Assembly: GCF_900182925.1 (NCBI RefSeq)
Contig: NZ_LT900024.1
Span: 1,612,001-1,676,000 of the forward strand
Direction: 5' to 3'
Length of the DNA: 64,000 nt
Source: Psychrobacter sp. LV10R520-6
Lineage (GTDB): Bacteria; Pseudomonadota; Gammaproteobacteria; Pseudomonadales; Moraxellaceae
Shown here: one piece after another, positions 9,670 through 19,109 of the stretch
Layout of the letters: the number at the start of each line of letters is the position of its first letter
Numbering within the stretch: the stretch's first letter is position 1
Notes under the pieces: generated by a model
The model's database searches: none
What the model saw: the letters and a program-made list of their open reading frames with translations, nothing else
What the model was told of the DNA's origin: nothing
Program-made: the position numbers and the translations under genes

Positions 9670-12600
9670 TTAATCTGCTTGAGGCTCATCACCCAGATCC
9701 AAACTCAGGGCTAACGCCACTTTTAAGGGCTTATTATCATAGGTGATTGCTTCACCTACGCGCTGTAAGCTCAATACCTCAGCAGATGCTTGTGAGGTAC
9801 TGTGACTTAGCCAGGTTACTGAATTGTCGGAAGTATTATTAATAGAAAAGGGGTGGGCTGTGCATAGCCGCGACCACAATTGCCAGATACGCTGATGAGT
9901 GGCAGCATCAAGAATAATACGGGTTTGGGTAGATGCAGTCTGGCTATTCTCTTGCTTACTATCTTTTTGCTGACTACTTGATCGCTTAGTGTCTTTTATA
10001 GCAGCCTTTGTAGCAGCGTTATTAATGAGTGGAATGGCTGTTTTATTTAACACTTGGCCGGCTAATTGCGGAGAGTGCTGAGGATCAGTAGCATTGTACT
10101 GAACAATTTTGATGGGTAAATCACTGTCGATGGTAACGGTACAATCCCAAACGCTAGAATCTTTTATTGTAGGCCAGCCAGTCTCAGCTTTTAATGTCAA
10201 ATCGCCATTCGCAAGCTGCCATATCTTCCCTTGTTCGCAACTTTGAGCACTGATAACGGATCTCTCTTTAGATTGGTCAGCTTGAACATAAACTTGTTGT
10301 AGTGTTGACCACTGATCACTACGCCCTGCTTGCCAATATTGGTTGGTTGGCATGCGTTGGCTTAGCTGCGCAACGGTCATCGGCAACAGCTCAGAAAAGC
10401 TCGTTTTAGCATTATCGCGTTTCTTTTTATCACGCTTGTTTTTAATAACCAGTGTATCTGTTAACGCGACGCTACTGGTTTGCACAATAATACCTGCTAA
10501 GCGCTTAATCGATAAGGTGCGTAGTTGCTGCTCTAACGTCGCGGAAAGTTTATCAGCCGTTAGCGAGCTTGGCATGGTGCGGGTCTCAGGCCCTCGATGA
10601 TCGGCTAAGAACAACCAGCTGACACTATCCGTAGTCAGTGGTTTATGGCGTTTGTTAGTACTAATATCCTTAGTCTTACTATCATCAATCTCACTGTCAT
10701 CAATCTCATTTTCATAAATGGGATATTGCAATACAGCAGCGCTCAAATAGCGATCGCCAGTAGGCAAAACATATAAAGTCGGTGTCAATGACAAGGCTTG
10801 CTGATTGGCATATATAGTCATCGCTAATAGTGTTAGGGGTGGTAACGCCAACCAGCGACTAATAAGGCCACGTGGTAACAACCAAGGCAGCATGACTAAT
10901 AAAGCCATTAACAGAATGCCGGTATTTACCGGTGTATATAGCCATGCGCCTTTTAATGACGGTAAAGTTGTCAGCCATGTTATTAGTTCATGTAAGGCGG
11001 CCACTATGGCACTGACTAGTGCCCAAATACTATCAGCTACTGCGGGCAATAATAAGTAGCACAGTCCTGCAAGTAGGTTCAATGGCACAATCACCCAGCC
11101 AAACAAACCGATGGCAAATAAGTTAATTACCAAACCCCACAGCGACGCCTTACCAAATAATAATAAAGTAAGGGGCAACAGCGCTATAAATAGCCAGCAC
11201 TGTAATTTAAACAAACGTTTAAAAATTGGTCCTATCTGATTAACAAAGACACTAAGTTTGTGCCTGTCTGTCGGCTGCCGATTTTTAACTGCGGTCTTAC
11301 TCTGCGTCTGTAGTGTATTGTCATACTTTAATATTAGTGCCACCGCAATAAAAGACAACCAGTAGCCTGCTTGCCACAATACATAAGGATCAAACCACGC
11401 CATCAATACTGCCAATCCTAACAATACTCGCATGGTGCTAACCGGCAATAAGGTCAATCGTACTGCCCCAATAGCGAGTAACATCCATGCGGTACGGGCA
11501 GCTGGCACATCAAACCCTGTAAACAAGGCGTAAATAAAAGCGGCGCTAATCATTACTAACCAGCGAACTTGCCAGCGCGGTATATAGCGATAAAATTTTG
11601 GAAAAATACGGTCAACAAGTAACACAGCCGCGCCTGCCAGCATAATCGCCAAAAACAACACATGGGTACCAGAAATAGCCAGTAAATGCGAGATACCTGC
11701 CAGCTGATACAAGTCTTTAGTGTCACGATTGATTAAACTGCGATCGCCAGTTAATAGGCTGAGCGTTACTGCCTTTGCTTGCTGCTCGGCGGTGGTTTTC
11801 TGCGGCCACTCTTGATAAAAGTGCTGACGCAATTGCCAGCGCCATTGATCAATACTAGTACGGAAGTGTTTAAGGTAGGAATCAGAGGAAATCATCAGTC
11901 TCGGTGAATTGCTAATCTTAGCAATCGGTGTGCCAACCGTTATAATGGTGGCTACCCCATCAATATGACGGCTCCGTAGCCAACGATAGCTATCAAAACC
12001 TGTCGGATTATTAATCGCTTCTTGGGATGTAGCAAGGGGCTCAAGCGTCAATGTCATAAACAATTGATCGCCGGGCTGTAAATCGTTTACAGTCTCTATT
12101 GGCAAATTTTTAAATGGCTGCTTTGTTGATACTGTAGATGACTTTTTTGGATAGGCATTAAGTAATATACGATACTTTGTTTTTCTATTACTGTTGTTGT
12201 TTGAATTATTAATGCTTAGGCTATTATTAATGTTCTCAATATAATTAGTAGTGGCGTTATTTAAGTCTTGAGTTGTTAATGCAGAAACTAATGGTAATAG
12301 ATGTTTTATGGTAGCGACCTGCCGATAGCCACTGTTGGTTGTGGGATCATAGACGCTGTCACTCACTCCCTCGATAGTAACCAATGCTTTTACACGCATA
12401 GGTTCGTTGATTGCCGTAGCCTCTGCTTGTTGATGACTGACCAAAGCTTGCAATGCACTACCGATAATCAATACGACCGCTAATATCGCTATCAGCGAAT
12501 AACGAATAATATGAAGAGAAAAGCTAAAAATAGGCAGCGAATTGTGAGGAGAGCTTTCAGAGGGAGGTTGATAAGAGCTTTGGAAAGAAGATTGATTAGT

Positions 12601-12792
12601 ATCCGCTGAGGATAGCGCACTGCGCTGGGTGATGAATGCTAAGATAACGGTAATAGTGATTAATAATAAAAGCCCAATAGAAACAGTGGCCATATTTTCT
12701 AACAGCAGACTGATCGGCAACGCTATACTGTTCGCGACCGCTAGAGCGCCTATCATGGCAGTTATTATAAGAATGCCTATCAACCAGTACAC
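9670..12792 (-). CDS. comEC: DNA internalization competence protein ComEC/Rec2, unusually long
   Basis: Inner-membrane channel that moves single-stranded DNA into the cytoplasm during natural transformation. N-terminal hydrophobic helices lead into a DUF4131-like region (about 100-290) and then the Competence domain, with LLTGDRSLI and GISHLLAISGTHV (about 366-378) followed by about ten transmembrane segments. The C-terminal third (about 660-1040) occupies the place of the metallo-beta-lactamase-like domain but shows no HxHxDH motif and contains low-complexity inserts. At about 1040 residues it is longer than the usual 750-850. The start is GTG; I chose 12792 because GGGAG lies 5 bases before it, rather than the GTG at 12798 that overlaps this site. 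Other competence genes are not nearby. Confidence 0.88.
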   Translation of the reverse strand: MYWLIGILIITAMIGALAVANSIALPISLLLENMATVSIGLLLLITITVILAFITQRSALSSADTNQSSFQSSYQPPSESSPHNSLPIFSFSLHIIRYSLIAILAVVLIIGSALQALVSHQQAEATAINEPMRVKALVTIEGVSDSVYDPTTNSGYRQVATIKHLLPLVSALTTQDLNNATTNYIENINNSLSINNSNNNSNRKTKYRILLNAYPKKSSTVSTKQPFKNLPIETVNDLQPGDQLFMTLTLEPLATSQEAINNPTGFDSYRWLRSRHIDGVATIITVGTPIAKISNSPRLMISSDSYLKHFRTSIDQWRWQLRQHFYQEWPQKTTAEQQAKAVTLSLLTGDRSLINRDTKDLYQLAGISHLLAISGTHVLFLAIMLAGAAVLLVDRIFPKFYRYIPRWQVRWLVMISAAFIYALFTGFDVPAARTAWMLLAIGAVRLTLLPVSTMRVLLGLAVLMAWFDPYVLWQAGYWLSFIAVALILKYDNTLQTQSKTAVKNRQPTDRHKLSVFVNQIGPIFKRLFKLQCWLFIALLPLTLLLFGKASLWGLVINLFAIGLFGWVIVPLNLLAGLCYLLLPAVADSIWALVSAIVAALHELITWLTTLPSLKGAWLYTPVNTGILLMALLVMLPWLLPRGLISRWLALPPLTLLAMTIYANQQALSLTPTLYVLPTGDRYLSAAVLQYPIYENEIDDSEIDDSKTKDISTNKRHKPLTTDSVSWLFLADHRGPETRTMPSSLTADKLSATLEQQLRTLSIKRLAGIIVQTSSVALTDTLVIKNKRDKKKRDNAKTSFSELLPMTVAQLSQRMPTNQYWQAGRSDQWSTLQQVYVQADQSKERSVISAQSCEQGKIWQLANGDLTLKAETGWPTIKDSSVWDCTVTIDSDLPIKIVQYNATDPQHSPQLAGQVLNKTAIPLINNAATKAAIKDTKRSSSQQKDSKQENSQTASTQTRIILDAATHQRIWQLWSRLCTAHPFSINNTSDNSVTWLSHSTSQASAEVLSLQRVGEAITYDNKPLKVALALSLDLGDEPQAD

Positions 12793-13099
12793 TAGCACTC
12801 CCAGCTTGATGATTTTAATATGTTTTAGATACGTTTATCGATAGCTATGCGTGACGATTGAGATGTGCATTGAGATTAGGGTACGTTAAGGCTAGCAAAT
12901 TAAATCGTGATGGACTGTAAGAATTCACTAAATACCGACGATAGCATTTCTATTTATATTACCCTATACTGATTAAACGGCTTGCGCTTATAATGATCTG
13001 CCATTACCGTCCTGTTTCTTCTTATAATATTTTTCATCCATATTTTATTAATATTATTGCATGCCAGCCTCTCGCGTTAAGCGTTGCGGACTGTAGTTA
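12793..13099. other. Divergent promoter region between comEC and the DUF2062 gene
   Basis: About 300 AT-rich bases between divergently transcribed genes. I see no strong promoter match, terminator, repeat or RNA gene. Confidence 0.35.
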
Positions 13100-13693
13100 A
13101 TGATTAAAGGCAAGCCTGTGCCCCAAAAACGACTAAAAAATCTGCTGCCTACTCCCGAAAAAATATTAGAAAGCCGCACCTTAAAGTTATTTGCGCCGCA
13201 CTTAGCTGACCCTCGTCTGTGGCATTTTAACCGTCATAGCTTAAATAAAGCAGTATATATTGGTGTGTTCAGTGCATTTTTCCCCTTGCCTGGACAAATG
13301 TTATTGGCATTAATTGGGTCACTAATTTTTCGCGCTAACGTACCGATGGCGCTGGGTTTGACATGGATTACTAATCCTCTTACTACCCTTCCTATTTTTT
13401 ATGCGGGCTACTATGTTGGTGCCAATATTCTTGATCTACCGATGATTAGCTTACGGGTTATAGGTAGGATGATCACTGACTTTAGCTTGTGGATACTATC
13501 TGATGGTGCCAATCCATTTATCACTTATGAAGGTACCGTATCAATAGCCGCTTTTTGTTTGGGTCTGACTATACTGGCCATAGTTACCAGCATAGTTTGT
13601 GGCTTAACGTTTAAAGCCATATGGCGCTATAAGACGGTTGTTAATTGGCAAAAACGCCCGCACGACCCTTCTGATAAACCGCCTAAATTCTAA
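13100..13693 (+). CDS. DUF2062 domain-containing membrane protein
   Basis: A 197-residue protein with about four hydrophobic segments. The central part (WHFNRHSLNKAVYIGVFSAF, then PLPGQMLLALIG, then NVPMALGLTWITNPLT) matches the DUF2062 pattern in which small membrane proteins carry a conserved FxPxPxQ-like stretch and an N-P-x-T loop. Function is unknown; in some bacteria the domain sits beside glycosyltransferases. Here it precedes the lol genes in a convergent arrangement, so no operon partner is visible. The ATG lacks a clear ribosome binding site. Confidence 0.75.
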   Translation: MIKGKPVPQKRLKNLLPTPEKILESRTLKLFAPHLADPRLWHFNRHSLNKAVYIGVFSAFFPLPGQMLLALIGSLIFRANVPMALGLTWITNPLTTLPIFYAGYYVGANILDLPMISLRVIGRMITDFSLWILSDGANPFITYEGTVSIAAFCLGLTILAIVTSIVCGLTFKAIWRYKTVVNWQKRPHDPSDKPPKF

Positions 13694-13900
13694 TAAACTA
13701 ACTTTTTTATTCATAATAAGAGTCCTTATGGATTGAGGAGAGCGGCTATTTGGCTGCCTCTTTGTTATTACGTTTTTTACACCACAATTTTGCTACCACA
13801 ATAAGACTGTTTACTAGGGTCAATCACAATAAGCTCTACACCATATTATCTATACAATAAGCATTTAACAGCTTAATATTCTTACTCTGAAAATCTTGCT

Positions 13901-14581
13901 TTAGTATTCTTCCCAATGCCCATTACGTAACAGTAACTGACGATCAGCAAGCGCTGCTAGATTACGGTCATGGGTGACCATTAATAGTGCCGTTTTCATA
14001 GTGCTTTGTAGCTCTGACAGCAAACCAAAAACGCTTTGCGCATTATCATAATCTAAGTTGCCGGTCGGCTCATCTGCCAGAATCAACGACGGCTTAGTCA
14101 CCAAGGCACGTGCAATAGCCACACGCTGACGTTCACCCCCTGACAGCTCGCCTGGTCTGTGATCCAAACGGTGTTCTAAGCCCACATTTTCTAGTATCTC
14201 AATCGCTTGTTGTCGTGCTTCTGTAGGTGAGATCTTTGGACGCATCAATAGCGGCATAGCGACGTTTTCTACCGCTGTAAACTCCGCCAACAAATGGTGA
14301 AACTGATAAATAAAACCCAAATATTGATTGCGCATCGCGCCACGCTCGGTCTCATTCATATGATTGAGACACTTACCATGTAGCCACACTTCGCCACTGG
14401 TTGGCGTGTCAAGTCCCCCTAACAAGTGCAATAAGGTACTTTTACCCGAGCCGCTGGTGCCGACGATAGCGATACGCTCACCAGGAGTAACGGTAAGGTC
14501 CAAACCGGTCAGCACTTGCGTACGTACTGCCCCTTCATCATATATCTTACTGATATTGCTTGCCTCTAAAATGGCAGACAT
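13901..14581 (-). CDS. lolD: Lipoprotein-releasing ABC transporter ATPase LolD
   Basis: Cytoplasmic ATPase that powers extraction of outer-membrane lipoproteins from the inner membrane for transfer to LolA. Counted from the ATG at 14581, the Walker A is GTSGSGKST (41-49), the Q-loop is at YQFHHLL, the ABC signature is LSGGE (146-150) and the Walker B is LILADEP (166-172), with the switch histidine in VTHD. The 226-residue length fits LolD. I rejected the 20-codon upstream extension because AAGGA sits 6 bases before this ATG. It lies 114 bases downstream of the permease gene on the same strand, an evident lol operon. Confidence 0.93.
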   Translation of the reverse strand: MSAILEASNISKIYDEGAVRTQVLTGLDLTVTPGERIAIVGTSGSGKSTLLHLLGGLDTPTSGEVWLHGKCLNHMNETERGAMRNQYLGFIYQFHHLLAEFTAVENVAMPLLMRPKISPTEARQQAIEILENVGLEHRLDHRPGELSGGERQRVAIARALVTKPSLILADEPTGNLDYDNAQSVFGLLSELQSTMKTALLMVTHDRNLAALADRQLLLRNGHWEEY

Positions 14582-14695
14582 ACGGTTTCCTTTATTTATA
14601 CTTAAGTTATTACTTATGCGGTTACTTATCGTCAAATCCAATCAACATGAGTACATGAAACTTATAACTATGTTGTCTTATAGTCGTGTTATACG

Positions 14696-15934
14696 CTACT
14701 CATAGCGTAGCGTTTGTGCTGGCTGAATTCTGGCTGCTCGGCGTGCTGGATATATAGTCGCCAAAAAGCTAAGAATAAAGGAAGCACCCGTAATCAATAC
14801 GACATCAACCAAACGCAGCTCTGAAGGCAGATAATTGATAAAATAAGCATCAAACAAGTTCAAACCAAAGCTTTGGTTAATAAAGCCCAAGATATCACTA
14901 ATACTTAGCGCAAATATGATGCCCAGTATAGTACCAGCGATGGTACCAATGAAACCGATGACCACACCTTGTACCATAAAAATTTGGGTAATCAATCGTG
15001 GAGATGCGCCAAAAGTTTTTAAAATAGCAATATCCGCTTTTTTATCCGTTACTAGCATGACCAAACTTGAGACAATATTAAACGCTGCTACCAAAATAAT
15101 CAAAAACAGCAGCAAGCCTACCATAGCTTTTTCCATTTGGATTGCCCCAAATAGATTGCCATGAGTTTGCGTCCAATCGTTAGGATACAGCCGCTCAGGC
15201 GCAATGGCCGCTGCTTTTTGTGCCGCCATTGGCGCCGTAAAGAGATCATTGAGCTTCATGCGAATACCTTGCGCCCCATCCGGTAGACGTAGCAATTTAG
15301 CCGCATCATTCATCGGAATAAATGCCATGAGACTGTCCACTTCTGGACTGATACTAAATATCCCCGTCAAGGTAAAACGCTTAAAGCGTGGTATCACGCC
15401 AGCAGGTGATGGTGACGCTTCGGGTAGCACTAATGTGACCTTATCCCCGATGCGCAGCCCTAACGACTGCACCATCTCTTCACCCAGCACAATACTAAAA
15501 TCACCGCTTTTTAGAGTATCAATACTGCCTTCGGTCATGTGTTCGTTGATAATTGAGACGTTTTTCTCGTACTCAGGATCAACGCCAGTGACCATAATTC
15601 CTGCCACTTGACCATTCGAGGTCAGCATCCCTTGCAGCTGAATAAAGGGCGCCACTGCCACAACTTCTGGATCTTCTTCTTTAATGCGATCAGCCAACTG
15701 TTTCCAGTCACCAATAACCTCGGTTGAGGTGACGGTTGCTTGCGGTACCATACCCAAAATACGGGTTTTTAGCTCACGATCGAAGCCATTCATTACCGAT
15801 AGCACTGTGATTAGAACGGCGACACCAAGGGTCAGACCCATCATTGAAACTAGCGATATAAAAGAGATAAAGCGGTTACTGCGCTCTGCTCGAGTGTACC
15901 GTAAGCCGATAAATAACGCTAAAGGACGAAACAT
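14696..15934 (-). CDS. lolC: Lipoprotein-releasing ABC transporter permease (LolC/LolE family)
   Basis: FtsX-like permease with one N-terminal transmembrane helix, a large periplasmic domain (about 50-270) and three C-terminal helices. It begins MFRPLALFIGLRYTRAERSN and contains SMMGLTLGVAVLITVLSVMNGFDREL, the LolC/E opening, and ends with YPARRAARIQPAQTLRYE, the coupling tail. At 412 residues it matches LolC/E. The longest frame adds 40 unlikely residues upstream; the chosen ATG has AAAGAG before it. Only one permease gene accompanies lolD, whereas enteric bacteria have lolC-D-E. This fits the LolF (LolDF) arrangement reported in some gammaproteobacteria, though a second copy elsewhere cannot be excluded. 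Confidence 0.9.
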   Translation of the reverse strand: MFRPLALFIGLRYTRAERSNRFISFISLVSMMGLTLGVAVLITVLSVMNGFDRELKTRILGMVPQATVTSTEVIGDWKQLADRIKEEDPEVVAVAPFIQLQGMLTSNGQVAGIMVTGVDPEYEKNVSIINEHMTEGSIDTLKSGDFSIVLGEEMVQSLGLRIGDKVTLVLPEASPSPAGVIPRFKRFTLTGIFSISPEVDSLMAFIPMNDAAKLLRLPDGAQGIRMKLNDLFTAPMAAQKAAAIAPERLYPNDWTQTHGNLFGAIQMEKAMVGLLLFLIILVAAFNIVSSLVMLVTDKKADIAILKTFGASPRLITQIFMVQGVVIGFIGTIAGTILGIIFALSISDILGFINQSFGLNLFDAYFINYLPSELRLVDVVLITGASFILSFLATIYPARRAARIQPAQTLRYE

Positions 15935-16404
15935 ATTCAAACTCTTTATCTTATATACGTGCGACCTTATGTAAGCTATAAAACCAGTGATATCAAATGC
16001 ATTAAGCATTATATCTGTTATCCTGATATACAGACCACTATATAAATCGAACACACAAATATGGTTCTAGACAGGCCAGCTATTTATCTAACTATTTACT
16101 CAACTGGTTATATAACTGGGCCTGTCAAAAGGGGGATAGTTTGACACAATTTATCTGACATGTGCCAGTCATTAGCGAAAACTGGACGTATTCTCTAATA
16201 AAATCTGCTACTTTGTTATTATTTTTTGTGAGGGGCTTGCTATTACTTGCGTCTATACCTATATATTGTATGCTAGGGACAATTGTCATTAACCCATCAT
16301 TGTTGTTTGCTGACCCTTTACTAGTGCCGTTGCTACCTGTTATAGACCAATACTTTTATATATTGGCTGACATGTGAGCAACGACTTTTTAGCGTCCAAA
16401 CTTC
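15935..16404. other. Gene-free stretch upstream of lolC
   Basis: About 470 bases between divergent genes. It should hold the lol promoter. A 71-codon hydrophobic reading frame at 16162-16377 has no ribosome binding site and no recognisable family, so I do not call it a gene. Nothing else stands out. Confidence 0.35.
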
Positions 16405-17403
16405 ATGGCTGACTTAAGTTTGAGTATTTTCATGACCATCAATTATCAATATAAAAACGTTCAATCTCCTACCAAAATTACTTTAAGCGACGAAAAAACC
16501 GCCGGTCATGCTGATCATTGGCGTATTTTAACCGACGATATGAGTCATGATGTGCCGCAGTGGTTACAACAAATGATTGAACACGCAGCGCTACCCAAAG
16601 GACTCAACGCCAATGCCAGCGCTAAAGACAGTTGCTTACTATTATCGGAAGACCAGCCTTGTCATATTAATCAAGTGCTGGCAATGAAAGATGGTAAGCC
16701 TGAACGTTTTATTAATGCCTACCCCTGCGTTGACGGTCCCTATGGCCTTACCTGTAAGATTGAACGTCTGATCGTCAACGATAATTCACACGATGCGGTA
16801 CTGCGCCTTCGTAGTACTGATGGCAGTATTGTTTATGCCTTTGATCAGCTTTATACTGCTAATCGCCACTTATATCAACAAAACACCTCTTATTTTGTGA
16901 ATTTTAGTGCTTGGGCACATGAGATTACGCTCAGCGAACAAAATGAAGTCATTATGGTTGAAGATAAGGAAGCCATTCGCTATCACCGTGCTTTTAACGA
17001 TATCGTTGCTGCTAATGACGGTCAAGTGCCAGACGATCTTCAAGAACAGATCAAAGATTGGCAACCGACTACTAAAGAGCAGATGGAGCCAGTAGAGATT
17101 AACCTAGGTCACATGTGCGCTTATTTGTTCGGTGATACCTTAGGACAAGAAGATGAGGCATGGTGTCAAGGCCAAGTGCTGGGCAAACAAGAAACGCTGT
17201 TTAATGGCAAATCAGTTATTTTATTTGACGTCGTGATACTGCGTGAGCAAGATACCGATCCCTTTGTAGTACGTATGGGCGCAATGAATACAACAAGCAA
17301 TCAAGCTATTCAAGTCAACGATTATGTACAAGCTAATATTTGGCTACAAGCAGCGATTTATAAAGAGAACCAAGCCACGAACAAGCAGACGCAACCTAGC
17401 TAG
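16405..17403 (+). CDS. Unrecognised soluble protein
   Basis: A 332-residue protein that I cannot place in a family. It has no signal peptide or membrane segment, is acidic, and has an even composition typical of a real cytoplasmic enzyme or structural protein. Conspicuous stretches are NAYPCVDGPYGLTCKIERL (about 110-130), GHMCAYLFGDTLG (about 235-247) and a C-terminal beta-rich part with VILFDVVILRE and VQANIWLQAAI that could be an OB-like barrel. Several cysteines are spread through the chain with no metal pattern. An alternative ATG at 16432 (MTINYQYKN) is possible; neither has a good ribosome binding site. A strong terminator follows, so it is its own transcription unit. Confidence 0.6.
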   Translation: MADLSLSIFMTINYQYKNVQSPTKITLSDEKTAGHADHWRILTDDMSHDVPQWLQQMIEHAALPKGLNANASAKDSCLLLSEDQPCHINQVLAMKDGKPERFINAYPCVDGPYGLTCKIERLIVNDNSHDAVLRLRSTDGSIVYAFDQLYTANRHLYQQNTSYFVNFSAWAHEITLSEQNEVIMVEDKEAIRYHRAFNDIVAANDGQVPDDLQEQIKDWQPTTKEQMEPVEINLGHMCAYLFGDTLGQEDEAWCQGQVLGKQETLFNGKSVILFDVVILREQDTDPFVVRMGAMNTTSNQAIQVNDYVQANIWLQAAIYKENQATNKQTQPS

Positions 17404-17440
17404 CTTGACATAAACTGTTGTAACAACAAATTTTAGATCG

Positions 17441-17475
17441 AAAAAAGCCCCTAAATTCAACGTTAGGGGCTTTTT
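17441..17475. terminator. Strong bidirectional terminator
   Basis: AAAAAGCCCCTAA (17442-17454) pairs perfectly with TTAGGGGCTTTTT (17463-17475) around an 8-base loop, giving a T-run on both strands between convergent genes. Confidence 0.88.
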
Positions 17476-17570
17476 GCCTGACTGAATGCTTAACTGGTTT
17501 TAAAAATACTTGCTATGTCCGATATCGGAATAAAAATAATCGTTATAACTGAGTATTTTTAAAAAAGCGT

Positions 17571-17960
17571 TTAAGCCATAGTCGTCATAGTCTTAATTTT
17601 ATTAAATAGCTCTTTTTGCTCTGAGCTTGGACGCGCAGTCTGTACCGCCATTAATTGTGACATATCACCCTCGACACGAATTTTACCACTCATGAATGCG
17701 CCCATAATTTCATTCATATCAAAATCAGTGATTATTGATTGTAAAAGGCTACGGTCAAGTAACAAAGTAGTAGTGGCAGCATCATTTAAACCGCGATGTA
17801 ATAGACCATCCGCAAAATGGGCCTCAATATTTTGTTCAGCGTCAGAAACTTTAAGATTAATAATCATATTTGCTAGTGCAGGCGGTAGATTTAGCTCACC
17901 GGCCTCAGCTCCTAACTGCTCAACTTGCTCAAACCATGCGTCTGTCAAAAAAACTGCCAT
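17571..17960 (-). CDS. SCP2 sterol-binding domain protein
   Basis: A 129-residue single-domain protein of the SCP2 fold, which binds lipids or acyl-CoA in a hydrophobic tunnel. Diagnostic parts are the central strands with AEQNIEAHFADG, the LLLDRSLLQSII segment, and the C-terminal GAFMSGKIRVEGDMSQLMAV (the family's F-x-x-G-K-I-x-x-x-G-D pattern). The longest frame adds 8 residues; the ATG at 17960 is preferred because AAGGA lies 8 bases upstream. Prokaryotic relatives include UbiJ-type and stand-alone SCP2 proteins; the role here is not clear from context. Confidence 0.8.
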   Translation of the reverse strand: MAVFLTDAWFEQVEQLGAEAGELNLPPALANMIINLKVSDAEQNIEAHFADGLLHRGLNDAATTTLLLDRSLLQSIITDFDMNEIMGAFMSGKIRVEGDMSQLMAVQTARPSSEQKELFNKIKTMTTMA

Positions 17961-19109
17961 AATATTATCCTTTATGAATGTCATGATGGGCTAATTAAAT
18001 TTATCACAGCAACTTTGCTGATACCCAAAATTATTGAAATAGTTGTTGTTAATATGCTGCGTTATTAACCACGCTGTATCATTAACGCTGTGTTCTTAAC
18101 ACAGTTATTATATAAAGCTTTGTTATTAATAATGCTCGACCTCATTATAAGGGGCGACTTAATGATAAGTAAAACCCTTTTACGTGACTGCTTGCCAAAT
18201 GGTAACAAAACTCTATTAGAGATTCTTTTATGCGCCTAATCGCTACTACCTCATTTATTAATAAGTTATTGATGGGTAGTTAGCACTCTGCTGCTTTTGT
18301 TACCCCTTAAAATGTCCTTCAATTTAGACCAAATGCTATAATATCTTATGCTAATAAAGCTTACTTACTATTACAATCCATAATATATATCTTGCTTATC
18401 AATAGCGGTATATAGACTTTTATCTTTTTTCAGGTCCTTATAGAACCCTTAGACGACAGCCAAGCTGCGTCTAAAATACATTTATGTCATTGTCATAATA
18501 AGTTGTCTGCTAAACTATTTACCAAAGAGTTTGTATTTTGGCGCATAGTTCTGATGATATTTGCTTAATATTGGGTTACAATACCCTTAAACAGAGTCGG
18601 GAGTTTTAACTAAACATTACGTAAACCTGTTTTTTGTCAGCCGACGCTAGCATACATCTATGATTCATGATTTTTTTGTTACCAAATTGATGTCAGTACC
18701 CTAGTTTTATAAGTACTAATTATACGTGCTAATTTACAACTACTAACTTATAACTACTGACCTCGTTAGTAATGATATTAGTAAAAGTAAAAACAGCTAC
18801 TTAGTACTATTAGATGTTTGATGCTCAAAGACGGCATACTTTCTTATTAACTTGAACGATATATTAACAATCCTACTATCGACTAGCTGTGAGCCCAGTG
18901 CATTTTTAGCGCCGTCCTCTACCCATCAGCACTCGCTGATATCTAGCGAAGGCCTAGCTTGATAGTTAATAAACCGTTACGGCAGTAAGCAAGTCAGACA
19001 CTAGCAGGTGCCGCAGTCATTATCTGGTTATAGCACTCTTTTTATAACCCAGATGCCGCGGAGAGTTAGTTAATTCTGTTGATAATTCAGGCTGTAAAGG
19101 AATCATCCA
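17961..19109. other. Long gene-free stretch upstream of the cbb3 operon
   Basis: Nearly 1.15 kb without a reading frame of note. It lies between the divergent SCP2-domain gene and ccoN and must hold the cco promoter. A TATAAT hexamer occurs at about 18337-18342 and GGGTTACAATACCC, a short inverted repeat, at about 18573-18586. I found no perfect FNR/Anr box (TTGAT-N4-ATCAA); the nearest is TTGATAGTTAATAA starting at 18959, matching only the left half well. No tRNA-like or terminator-like structure is evident. The length is unusual beside the tight spacing elsewhere. Confidence 0.45.

Noticed and set aside
12629..12844. Small reading frame antisense to the comEC N-terminus
   Set aside because: It is a shadow of comEC in the opposite strand with no independent features.
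16162..16377. 71-codon hydrophobic reading frame upstream of the unrecognised gene
   Set aside because: No ribosome binding site, no recognisable motif, and AT-rich DNA easily yields hydrophobic frames by chance.
18959..18972. Possible FNR/Anr box upstream of ccoN
   Set aside because: TTGATAGTTAATAA matches the left half of TTGAT-N4-ATCAA but only 3 of 5 bases of the right half.
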